Assembly (NCBI RefSeq): GCF_001984195.1
Contig: NZ_MTQN01000008.1
Location: forward strand, 248,001-312,000
DNA length: 64,000 nucleotides
From: Kribbella sp. ALI-6-A
GTDB taxonomy: Bacteria; Actinomycetota; Actinomycetes; Propionibacteriales; Kribbellaceae
Direction of reading: 5' to 3'
Shown: positions 7,615-14,963 of the stretch, in pieces
Layout of the letters: the number at the start of each line of letters is the position of its first letter
Position numbering within the stretch: the first letter of the stretch is position 1
Position numbers and translations under genes: made by a program
Notes under the pieces: generated by a model
The model's database searches: none
What the model was told of the DNA's origin: nothing
What the model saw: the letters and a program-made list of their open reading frames with translations, nothing else

Positions 7615-9066
7615 ATGAGCGAGCAGAACCACCGGATCGTGGTGATCGGCACCGGGTTCGCCGGGATCGGCATGGCGGTCCGACTGAAGCAGTCCGGGTA
7701 CGACGACTTCGTGGTGCTCGAGCGGGCCCAGGACGTCGGCGGCACCTGGCGGGACAACACCTACCCGGGCTGTCGCTGCGACGTGCCGTCACACCTGTAC
7801 TCGTTCTCGTTCGCGCCGAACCCGGAGTGGTCGAGCACCTTCTCGCCGCAGCCCGAGATCGAGGCGTACCTGCGCCAGGTCACCGACGGGTTCAGGGTCC
7901 GCCCGCACATCCGCTTCGGCCACACGGTCCGGTCCGCACACTGGGTCGACGACCACTGGCTGATCCACACCGACCAGGGCGATTTCACGGCCGAGGTCCT
8001 GCTGTCCGGGATGGGGCCGTTGGCCGAGCCGTCGTACCCGAAGCTGGCGGGGATCGAGTCGTTCGAGGGGGAGGTGTTCCACTCGGCGCAGTGGAACCAC
8101 GAGCTCGACCTGAGTGGTCGCAAGGTCGCGGTGATCGGGACCGGTGCGTCGGCGATCCAGTTCGTGCCGGCGATCCAGCCCGAGGTCGAGGAGCTGCACC
8201 TGTTCCAGCGCACGCCGCCGTGGGTGATGCCGCGGCCGGACCGGAAGATCACCGCGGTCGAGAAGGCGGTCTACCGGCGGTTTCCGCTGGTGCAGAAGGC
8301 GGTCCGGGCCGGAATCTATTGGGCACGCGAGTCGATGGTGCTCGGCTTCGCGAAGCTGCCGGGGATCATGAAGCAGGCGCAGAAGGTGGCCGAGAAGCAC
8401 CTGCAGCAGCAGATCCGCGACCCCGAGCTACGGGCCAAGCTGACGCCCGACTTCACGCTCGGTTGCAAGCGGGTGCTGATCTCGGACGACTACTACCCGG
8501 CCGTCGCGCAGCCGAACGTCGAGGTGGTCACCGAGGGCATCACCGAGGTGACGCCGACCGGGATCGTCACCGACGACGGGGTGAAGCACGAGGTCGACAC
8601 GATCATCTACGGCACCGGCTTCCGGGTCACCGACCTGCCGGTGATGGACATGCTGCACGGTCGCGACGGCCGGACTCTGCGCGAGGCCTGGGCCGGGGGA
8701 ATGGAGGCGCACCTGGGGACGGCGGTCGCCGGTTTCCCGAACTTCTTCCTGCTGATCGGCCCGAACACCGGTCTCGGCCACAGCTCGATGGTGTTCATGA
8801 TCGAGTCGCAGATCGCCTACATCCTGGACGCGCTGAAGACGATGGACCGCGACGGTCTGCAGCGGATCGAGGTCCGGCCGGAGGTGCAGCGGGAGTTCGT
8901 CGACGGCGTACGCTCCGCGATGCGCAACACGGTCTGGACTCGCGGCGGCTGCACCAGCTGGTACCTCGACGCGCAGGGCCGCAACACCACGCTCTGGCCG
9001 TCGTTCACCTTCCGCTTCCGCCAGCTGACCAGGCACTTCGATGCTCGGCAGTACCTGACGAGCTGA
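7615..9066 (+). CDS. flavin-containing Baeyer-Villiger monooxygenase
   Basis: This 483-residue FAD/NADPH enzyme should insert oxygen into ketones to make esters or lactones. It shows a first dinucleotide motif GTGFAG (12-17), GGTW..TYPG (42-52), the BVMO fingerprint F150-x-G152-x3-H156-x3-W160, and a second Rossmann motif GTGASA (175-180). Asn follows W160 where Pro or Asp is common, a mild variation. AGGAGG precedes the ATG by 6-7 bases. It is divergent from a TetR gene with clear operators, so it is probably ketone-inducible. Relatives include MymA and other steroid/alkanone BVMOs of mycobacteria and rhodococci. Confidence 0.93.
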   Translation: MSEQNHRIVVIGTGFAGIGMAVRLKQSGYDDFVVLERAQDVGGTWRDNTYPGCRCDVPSHLYSFSFAPNPEWSSTFSPQPEIEAYLRQVTDGFRVRPHIRFGHTVRSAHWVDDHWLIHTDQGDFTAEVLLSGMGPLAEPSYPKLAGIESFEGEVFHSAQWNHELDLSGRKVAVIGTGASAIQFVPAIQPEVEELHLFQRTPPWVMPRPDRKITAVEKAVYRRFPLVQKAVRAGIYWARESMVLGFAKLPGIMKQAQKVAEKHLQQQIRDPELRAKLTPDFTLGCKRVLISDDYYPAVAQPNVEVVTEGITEVTPTGIVTDDGVKHEVDTIIYGTGFRVTDLPVMDMLHGRDGRTLREAWAGGMEAHLGTAVAGFPNFFLLIGPNTGLGHSSMVFMIESQIAYILDALKTMDRDGLQRIEVRPEVQREFVDGVRSAMRNTVWTRGGCTSWYLDAQGRNTTLWPSFTFRFRQLTRHFDARQYLTS

Positions 9067-9074
9067 CTCTCGCT

Positions 9075-9097
9075 ATGTGACATCGATCGTGTTACAT
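9075..9097. promoter_or_regulatory. inverted repeat upstream of the membrane-protein operon
   Basis: ATGTGACA at 9075-9082 and TGTTACAT at 9090-9097 form arms matching at 7 of 8 positions around TCGATCG. It lies 8 bases after the BVMO stop and 40 bases before the ATG at 9137. The right half contains GTTACAT, the half-site also found in the palindrome at 14896-14914. Confidence 0.55.
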
Positions 9098-9136
9098 TCG
9101 ATCGGTCGGATAGCTTCAGCCGAAGGGACGCGCTGG

Positions 9137-10441
9137 ATGATCCCGTTGCACGGCATCGGCGGGCGCGGGGATCTGCCGGTCCCGCTCTGGCTGGCGAGCT
9201 ACTCGGCGGCCGCCGCGGTCGCTGTGTCCTTCTTCGCGCTGGCCGCGTTCTGGGCGAGGCCGCGATTCGAGTACGCCGGTGGCAGGCCGCTCGAGGTGCT
9301 CACCCGATGGGTGGACGCCCGGGTGGTGCGATGGGCGCTGAAGGTTCTCGGGCTCGTCGCGCTGGCGCTGCTGCTCGCCACCGCGTGGTTCGGGAGCGCA
9401 TCCCCGGCGTCGAATCCCGCGCCGACCTGGCTGTACGTCTGGATCTGGGTCGGGATCATCCCCGTCTCGATCCTGTTCGGACCGGTTTGGCGGCTGGCGA
9501 ATCCGTTGCGGACGCTGGCGGCGCTGGTTCCGCGCCGAACCCGGCGCCGCCTTCCGGACCGCATCGCGTACTGGCCGGCGGTCGCCGGGCTCGCCGCGTT
9601 CCTCTGGCTCGAACTGGTCTGTCCGAACGGATCGGAACCGCTCGTCGTCGCGCTGTTCGTCACGGCGTACGCCGTCGTGAATGTTGCCACGGGCATCGTT
9701 TACGGCCCGCGCTGGTTCGCGATCGGCGACAGCTTCGAGGTGTACGCCGAAGTGCTGGCGCGGCTGAGTCCGATCGGTCGCGGCCCCGACGGGCGGCTGG
9801 TGCTGCGCAATCCGCTGGCCGGGCTGGCGACGATGCCGCAGGAGCCAGGACTGGTCGGTCTGCTCTGTTTGTTGCTGGGATCAACGGCTTTCGACGGCCT
9901 CTCACGATGGTCGGTGTGGACGTCGGCGACCGGCCAGCTCGGATCCGCCCAGCACATCGTGGTTTCCACGCTCGGCCTGATCGTCGTGGTCGCGATCGTG
10001 ACCGGGTTGTTCGTCGGCGCGGCGCGAGCAACGGGCGCCGCGCGGGTCCGGCCCGGTGCCGTGGGCAACGCCGGGCTGCCGGGAGCGTTCGTGCACTCGC
10101 TGGTGCCGATCGCGATCGGGTACGCCGTGGCGCACTACTTCTCGTTCGCGGTGTTCCAGGGGCAGGATGGGGTTCTCCTGGCGACCGATCCGTTCGGTCG
10201 CGGCTGGGATCTGCTCGGGATCGGGCCGGCCGAAATCAACTACGGCCTGCTGGGTACCGGGGTGATCGCCGGGGTCCAGATCGGCGCGATCGTGCTCGGA
10301 CACGTACTCGGGGTCGTGTCCGCGCACGATCGCGCGACCGGCCTGTTCCGTCGCCGGCAGCTGCGGCGGGCGCAGTACCCGATGCTCGCGGCGATGGTGG
10401 CCTTCACCGCCGGCGGGATCGCGCTGGTGTCGGCGTCATGA
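9137..10441 (+). CDS. polytopic membrane protein of the group sometimes labelled fenitrothion hydrolase
   Basis: This 434-residue integral membrane protein has roughly ten to twelve hydrophobic segments. It begins with the short motif HGIGGRGDLPVPLW, which I know from a family of actinobacterial membrane proteins often carrying the label fenitrothion hydrolase on weak grounds; the true role is unknown. The ATG at 9137 (AAGGGA upstream) is preferred over 9077 because the motif normally sits at the N-terminus. The next gene overlaps its stop by ATGA. The upstream inverted repeat shares a half-site with the operator of the 14964 membrane protein, so both may belong to one regulon. Confidence 0.75.
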   Translation: MIPLHGIGGRGDLPVPLWLASYSAAAAVAVSFFALAAFWARPRFEYAGGRPLEVLTRWVDARVVRWALKVLGLVALALLLATAWFGSASPASNPAPTWLYVWIWVGIIPVSILFGPVWRLANPLRTLAALVPRRTRRRLPDRIAYWPAVAGLAAFLWLELVCPNGSEPLVVALFVTAYAVVNVATGIVYGPRWFAIGDSFEVYAEVLARLSPIGRGPDGRLVLRNPLAGLATMPQEPGLVGLLCLLLGSTAFDGLSRWSVWTSATGQLGSAQHIVVSTLGLIVVVAIVTGLFVGAARATGAARVRPGAVGNAGLPGAFVHSLVPIAIGYAVAHYFSFAVFQGQDGVLLATDPFGRGWDLLGIGPAEINYGLLGTGVIAGVQIGAIVLGHVLGVVSAHDRATGLFRRRQLRRAQYPMLAAMVAFTAGGIALVSAS

Positions 10442-10671
10442 CCGGGTTGCTGGTCGCGCTGCACCTGGGCGGCGTCCCGGAGACGGCGATGTTCCTCGGC
10501 CCGATCTTGCTGATCGTCGCCTTCGTCCGCATCGCCCGCCGCAAGGAGGCCGGCGCGGACGAGGACGACTGGGACGACGACTGGGACCCGGATCTCGGCG
10601 ACCTCGGCCAGTCGGACGCCCACTCAGCCGACGTTGGAACGAACAACTCTGCTACTTCGCCGCGTCCTTGA
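10438..10671 (+). CDS. small single-span membrane protein with acidic tail
   Basis: This 77-residue protein has one N-terminal hydrophobic helix (about residues 3-31), then RIARRKE, then a strongly acidic stretch (DEDDWDDDWDPDLGDLG). Its ATG overlaps the stop of the polytopic protein (ATGA), implying translational coupling and probably a two-subunit complex. The positive-inside rule puts the acidic tail in the cytoplasm. I do not recognise a named family. Confidence 0.7.
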   Translation: MTGLLVALHLGGVPETAMFLGPILLIVAFVRIARRKEAGADEDDWDDDWDPDLGDLGQSDAHSADVGTNNSATSPRP

Positions 10672-10695
10672 CGTCGCGCCAGACCGGGTCTTCGC

Positions 10696-10923
10696 TCACG
10701 ACTTGTCCTTCCCGGCCGGGCGCAGCGCCGATGGTTTGTGGACCGCGGTACGCCCGGACTTGTCGCTGCGGACGAGGTACTGCGGGTCGTCGGGGGACGC
10801 GTCGACAGTGCGCTTGCCCGCGTGGGTCCGCTCGGTCAGCTTCTTCTCCACGGTGCCGTACGCGGTCCCGCCGTGGCTGTTCCACTCGACCTTATCGCCC
10901 TTGCGGAATGTCTTGCCGCTCAT
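10696..10923 (-). CDS. DUF2945 (HVA1/TUDOR-like) small protein
   Basis: This 75-residue protein matches the DUF2945 pattern: FRKGDKVEWNSHGG near the N-terminus, GTVEKKLTERT, then ASPDDPQYLVRSDKSG and a terminal HKPSALRP. These are small SH3/Tudor-like beta proteins common in soil bacteria, with no established biochemical role. It appears monocistronic and converges on the small membrane protein gene. Confidence in the family is good; the function is unknown. Confidence 0.88.
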   Translation of the reverse strand: MSGKTFRKGDKVEWNSHGGTAYGTVEKKLTERTHAGKRTVDASPDDPQYLVRSDKSGRTAVHKPSALRPAGKDKS

Positions 10924-10992
10924 CGGATACCTCCCGGGTGCTGGGGCCTCGCCCGGTACCCCGGAAGGTATCGCCGATGCGGCGAAACTTGT

Positions 10993-12507
10993 TCAGCGCA
11001 CCCTGATCGTGGCGGACGTGCCCTTCAGCCGGCTGCGGCCGTCGGTGACCTCGACGTGGTAGCCGACTGTCTGTCCGCTCTTGACCCGCGTGTCGTTGAA
11101 GGTGGCAACGGTCGGCCGGACCCACGGGTAGGAGTTGCGCGTCCAGGAGCCGAGCTTGGTGTTGCCTCGGTAGAGGGTGTAGGTGAGCGTGATGTTGTCG
11201 GGGTCGACGACGGCGGGGAAGGTGACGGTCACTCTGGCTCGTGCCGGGCTGGTGAGCTTGGGAGCCGCCGGGCGGGCCGGTTGGGCGCCGCCGGCGACGT
11301 TCGTGAAGCGGGTCAGGCCCTGCTGCGGCCGGCCGTTCACGGTGGTGAAGTCACCGCCGACCCAGAGATCGTTGCCGCCGGAGGCGAACGCGAGCGGGCC
11401 GACCGCGGTGAGGCCGCCGACGTTGGTGCCCGGGAACCACGGGCCGAACTTGCCGTTCGCCGTGCTGTGCGCCAGCAGTGTGCGCATGCCGTTGCCCTCG
11501 CCGAAGCTGCCGTCCTTGCGGCAGTCGTGCGCGTGCGACCCCTTGTAGAGCCAGCCGCCGATCGCCTTGATCGCCTCGGTCGCGCCCAGGCACTTGCTCT
11601 GCCAGACCAGCTTGCCGCTCGTGGAGTCGGCGGCCAGGATGCCGTCGTAGCAGCCCCTACCGCTGCCGGCGTTGGCCACGTAGACCCGGCTGCCCTGGGT
11701 GTCGATGTCCTTGACCCGGCTGAAGCATTCATCGGTCGGCGGCGGGATCGCGGCGGCGGCCGGCATCGGGTAGGCGCGGCCGTTGGTGGTGTTCAGCATC
11801 GCGAGCGCGAAGTGGGCGCCGCCGCCGACGGTCGTGAACCCACCGCCGACGAAGACCCGCTTGCCGTCGTCGGTCAGGTCGATCGCGTGCACGTCGTCGT
11901 CGGCGTTCGGGTTCCACGGCAACAGGGCGCCGCCGTTCAGCGTGACCGCGGCGAGCCGGTTGCGCGGCGTACCGGCGACGCGGCCGAAGGAGCCGCCGAG
12001 GTAGACGGTGTTGCCGGAGATCGCCAGGGCCGAGACACGGTAGCTGGCCGACGGGTTCCAGCTGGTGAGCTGGTTGTTCGCCACGTTGAACATCGCGACG
12101 TGGCGGCGCGGTACGCCGTTCACGGTGGTGAAGTCGCCGCCGATCACCACCCACTTGCCGTCGGCGCTGGTGGCGACGGCCCAGACCGCGCCGTCCAGCG
12201 TCGGGGCCCAGCCGCTCGGGGCGCCGGTCTTGCGGTTGAAGGACGCGACGTACGGACGGATCGCCTCGCCCTCGCCCTCGGGCTTGCCGGCCGGCCGGAT
12301 CCTGGTGAACAGGCCGCCGGCGTACACGACGTTGCCCGCCGTCGCCAGGGCGTTCACGCTGTCATTGGTCTGCCAGACCGGCCGCGCCACGGCCGACACC
12401 GCGGAGCCGAACCCCGGTGACGCGGCCTCGACCGGCGGCCCGGACGGGATCAGCGCGGCGGCGATCACGGCCGCGGCGGTCACCGTGGCCAGAACAAGCT
12501 TCTTCAT
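10993..12507 (-). CDS. secreted beta-propeller (delta-60-like repeat) protein with C-terminal Fn3-like domain
   Basis: This 504-residue protein has a Sec signal peptide (MKKLVLATVTAAAVIAAALI, cleavage near residue 28) and repeated blades with the phrases VIGGDFTTVNG, VFVGGGFTTVGG and VGGDFTTVNG, as in DUF5122/delta-60-like beta-propellers. Residues from about 400 onward (PARPAAPKLTSPARARVTVTF) form a fibronectin-III-like domain. Four Cys residues in the middle may form disulfides. It should be an extracellular binding or scaffold protein; no catalytic motif is visible. Confidence 0.85.
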   Translation of the reverse strand: MKKLVLATVTAAAVIAAALIPSGPPVEAASPGFGSAVSAVARPVWQTNDSVNALATAGNVVYAGGLFTRIRPAGKPEGEGEAIRPYVASFNRKTGAPSGWAPTLDGAVWAVATSADGKWVVIGGDFTTVNGVPRRHVAMFNVANNQLTSWNPSASYRVSALAISGNTVYLGGSFGRVAGTPRNRLAAVTLNGGALLPWNPNADDDVHAIDLTDDGKRVFVGGGFTTVGGGAHFALAMLNTTNGRAYPMPAAAAIPPPTDECFSRVKDIDTQGSRVYVANAGSGRGCYDGILAADSTSGKLVWQSKCLGATEAIKAIGGWLYKGSHAHDCRKDGSFGEGNGMRTLLAHSTANGKFGPWFPGTNVGGLTAVGPLAFASGGNDLWVGGDFTTVNGRPQQGLTRFTNVAGGAQPARPAAPKLTSPARARVTVTFPAVVDPDNITLTYTLYRGNTKLGSWTRNSYPWVRPTVATFNDTRVKSGQTVGYHVEVTDGRSRLKGTSATIRVR

Positions 12508-12562
12508 GAACGTCCCTCAGAGCCCGCGATTCACTGTGTGCGACCCCACGCTAACTGTCCGT

Positions 12563-13054
12563 TCAGTCATTCGTCGAAACGGGGCGGTGGAAGCGGACGT
12601 GCAGCATCCGCACCTCGTCGGCCAGTTCGTCCACCGGACCGTCGACGATCGCGCCCGGAACCACCTGCCGGATCGGCAGCGGACTGACCGGTGCTGCCGG
12701 TACGCCGAGCTCGGCCAGCCACGAGGACAGCTGCTTCGACGAACTCGCGTAGACGATCCGCCCGAGTCCGACCCAGCCATGCGCGGCGGCGCACATCGGG
12801 CAGTGCTCGCCTGACGTGTAGACGATGGCGGCGCGGCGTTCCTCCGGCGAAAGGTAAGTTGCCGACCAGCGGGCCAGGGCGAACTCCGGGTGCTGGGTGT
12901 GGTCGCCACCGGCGACGTGGTTGTGGTCCTCGCCGAGCACGGTCCCGTCGGCGCCGACCAGGACCGAGCCGAACGGCTCGTCCCCGACCTCGAGTGCCTG
13001 GGCGGCGAGCTGCACGCAGCGCCGGAGGTGAATCAGGTCCTGCTGGTCGATCAC
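12563..13054 (-). CDS. nucleoside/guanine deaminase-family zinc hydrolase
   Basis: This 163-residue cytidine-deaminase-fold protein has H55-P56-E57 as zinc ligand and proton shuttle, and C85-P86-M87-C88 as the two cysteine ligands. The usual Pro just before the first Cys (PCxxC) is His84 here. The length fits guanine deaminase (GuaD) or tRNA/nucleobase deaminase relatives; C-terminal residues (LPIRQVVPGAIVDGPV) resemble nucleobase-deaminase tails. It is divergent from the aldo/keto reductase gene across a 56-base promoter region. The substrate is not certain. Confidence 0.8.
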   Translation of the reverse strand: MIDQQDLIHLRRCVQLAAQALEVGDEPFGSVLVGADGTVLGEDHNHVAGGDHTQHPEFALARWSATYLSPEERRAAIVYTSGEHCPMCAAAHGWVGLGRIVYASSSKQLSSWLAELGVPAAPVSPLPIRQVVPGAIVDGPVDELADEVRMLHVRFHRPVSTND

Positions 13055-13073
13055 GGTGAACTCCTCGCGGGGG

Positions 13074-13104
13074 TTGACCTGGAGTGCGCTCCAGGTTGTT
13101 GGAT
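13074..13104 (+). promoter_or_regulatory. MerR-type promoter and operator for the aldo/keto reductase
   Basis: TTGACC (13074-13079) and TTGGAT (13099-13104) are separated by 19 bases, the long spacer typical of MerR-activated promoters. Within it lies a palindrome with perfect 8-bp arms, ACCTGGAG-TGCG-CTCCAGGT (13077-13096). The expected transcription start falls at about the ATG at 13111, so the mRNA would be leaderless. Confidence 0.75.
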
Positions 13105-13110
13105 CGAACG

Positions 13111-14103
13111 ATGGACAGCCATTTTCTCGGCCGGACCGGTCTGCAGGTCAGCGAATTGTGTCTGGGCACGATGACGTTCGGTGGTGGCACCGACGAGGCC
13201 ACCGCGCACCGGATCCTGGACTCGTTCGCCGATGCGGGCGGCACCTTCGTGGACACGGCGGACACCTACTCCAGTGGAGTGTCCGAAGAGATGATCGGGA
13301 GCTGGCTGAAGACCAAGGACCGCGACGAGCTGGTGATCGCGACAAAGGTGTACGGCGAGGCCGCGCCGGGTCTGCCGGTCCGCGGAGCCGGGCGCAAGCA
13401 CGTGATGGCCGCCGTGGAGGCGAGCCTGCGCCGGCTGGGCACGGACTTCATCGACCTCTACCAGATCCACGTGTGGGACGACGCGACTCCGCTGGAGGAG
13501 ACGCTGACGACGCTCGACGCGCTGGTGAGCAGCGGGAAGGTCCGGTTCATCGGAGCGAGCAACCTGGCGGGATGGCAGCTGCAGAAGGCGATCGACCTGT
13601 CGCGGCATCGCGGGCTCGAGCCGTACGTCTGCCTGCAGCCGCTGTACAACCTGCTCGATCGCGACGCCGAGTTCGAGCTGATTCCGGTCGCGCAGAACGA
13701 GGGCGCCGGCGTGATCGCGTGGAGCCCGCTGGCTGGTGGTTGGCTGTCGGGCAAGTACACGAAAGAGCTGGGCGGGCCGCCGGCCGGTTCGCGGTCGAGC
13801 GAGGCGGACTGGGAGTCGCGGTCCAGTGATCGGACCTGGCGGGTGATCGACACGCTGCTGGCCGTCGCCGACGAGACCGGGCGGACGCCGGCACAGGTCG
13901 CGCTGCGCTGGGTGATGCAGCGGCCGGGGCTCACGGCGCCGATCATCGGCGTACGGACGCCGGAGCAGTTGGCCGACAACCTGGGCGCGACCGGCTGGGC
14001 GCTCGACGACGAGCAGATGCGGCGGCTGACCGAGGCGGGGGAGACGCCGCCGCCGTACCCGCACAACCTGCTGCGGATGCCGCAGTTCAGGCGCCGGAGC
14101 TGA
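13111..14103 (+). CDS. aldo/keto reductase
   Basis: This 330-residue NADPH-dependent reductase has a TIM-barrel with D48 and Y53 ([10 protein letters not shown]), K79 (IATKVYG) and the usual His about 40 residues later ([10 protein letters not shown]), the AKR tetrad. SNLAGWQL and the C-terminal [17 protein letters not shown] match the cofactor-binding end. It resembles YhdN/Tas-type general stress aldo/keto reductases. The start at 13111 follows a MerR-type promoter so closely that a leaderless transcript is likely. It converges on the MerR gene with a 3-base gap. Confidence 0.92.
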   Translation: MDSHFLGRTGLQVSELCLGTMTFGGGTDEATAHRILDSFADAGGTFVDTADTYSSGVSEEMIGSWLKTKDRDELVIATKVYGEAAPGLPVRGAGRKHVMAAVEASLRRLGTDFIDLYQIHVWDDATPLEETLTTLDALVSSGKVRFIGASNLAGWQLQKAIDLSRHRGLEPYVCLQPLYNLLDRDAEFELIPVAQNEGAGVIAWSPLAGGWLSGKYTKELGGPPAGSRSSEADWESRSSDRTWRVIDTLLAVADETGRTPAQVALRWVMQRPGLTAPIIGVRTPEQLADNLGATGWALDDEQMRRLTEAGETPPPYPHNLLRMPQFRRRS

Positions 14104-14106
14104 GGC

Positions 14107-14871
14107 TCAGCCGGTCGAGGGCAGGTCGTTGGGCGGCAGGCCGAGTTCCTCGTAGGCGGCGATCTCGATCTCCCGGCCCATCGCCTCGCGGAACGCGGCG
14201 ACCAGGGCCTGGCCGGCCAGCGGGATGATGTTCTCCAGCGTGCGCTGGATCTCCGGCCAGCCCTCGGCGGGCAGGCCGGCGTCGGCGAACTGGCGCCAGA
14301 CCGTGCCGCGGAACAGCTCGACGTAGATCTTCGCCACCTGGTCGGCCTGCTCGAACAGCTTCGGCAGCATCTCGAAGATCGCGTCGAGCGGCACGCCGAG
14401 CTTGATCACCTCCAGGCCGGTGCGCAGCAGGTCCGGGTTCGGGATCCGCAGGCGGTCGTCCTCGACGCGTTCGGCGATGCCCAGCTCGATCAGCTTGTCG
14501 ATGGTCCTCGCGTCGTGCGGGATGCCGGCCCGGGCGGCCAGCTGGTGCTCGGTGATCACCTCGGGCTCGGCCGGCGTCCAGGGGCTGACCAGCGTCTCGA
14601 AGACGCCGAGCGCGAGCGCGCCGTCCGGCAGCTCGCTCATCATCCGCTCGACCGCGGCCAGCGTGTAGCCCTTGTCCAGCAGCTCGCGGACCAGCGTGAG
14701 CCGAGCCACGTGGTCGGCGCCGTAGTACCCGGTCCGGCCGACCAGGCGGGGCGGGGGAATCAGTCCGCGACCGGCGTACGCGCGCACGTTCCGGACGGTC
14801 ATGCCCACCTTCGCGGCGAGCTGGTCGACCGTGTACTCCTCGGGGGCCGGTGCGGCCTGCTGTCCCTCCAC
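14107..14871 (-). CDS. MerR-family transcriptional regulator
   Basis: This 254-residue regulator has an N-terminal winged helix of MerR type (about residues 12-80; TVDQLAAKVGMTVRNVRAY, then GRTGYYGADHVARLTLV), a dimerisation helix, and a long C-terminal region (about 100-254) without clustered Cys, so it is not a CueR/MerR-type metal sensor. The GTG at 14871 is chosen because a longer frame would run into the palindrome at 14896-14914; AAGG directly before it is a poor ribosome site, so the start is uncertain. It is divergent from the membrane-protein/SDR/hydrolase genes and probably controls them. Confidence 0.85.
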   Translation of the reverse strand: MEGQQAAPAPEEYTVDQLAAKVGMTVRNVRAYAGRGLIPPPRLVGRTGYYGADHVARLTLVRELLDKGYTLAAVERMMSELPDGALALGVFETLVSPWTPAEPEVITEHQLAARAGIPHDARTIDKLIELGIAERVEDDRLRIPNPDLLRTGLEVIKLGVPLDAIFEMLPKLFEQADQVAKIYVELFRGTVWRQFADAGLPAEGWPEIQRTLENIIPLAGQALVAAFREAMGREIEIAAYEELGLPPNDLPSTG

Positions 14872-14895
14872 CCTTGACAGTCTTCCAGACGCGAC

Positions 14896-14914
14896 GTTAC
14901 ATGTCTGATGTAAC
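14896..14914. promoter_or_regulatory. MerR operator between divergent genes
   Basis: A perfect palindrome, GTTACAT-GTCTG-ATGTAAC, lies between the MerR gene (start 14871) and the membrane-protein gene (start 14964). It is the only strong inverted repeat in the 92-base divergent region. Confidence 0.75.
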
Positions 14915-14963
14915 ATTCTCCATGGCGCATCCCTTCTGTCCCGCCGATCCCCGGAGCGACGCG

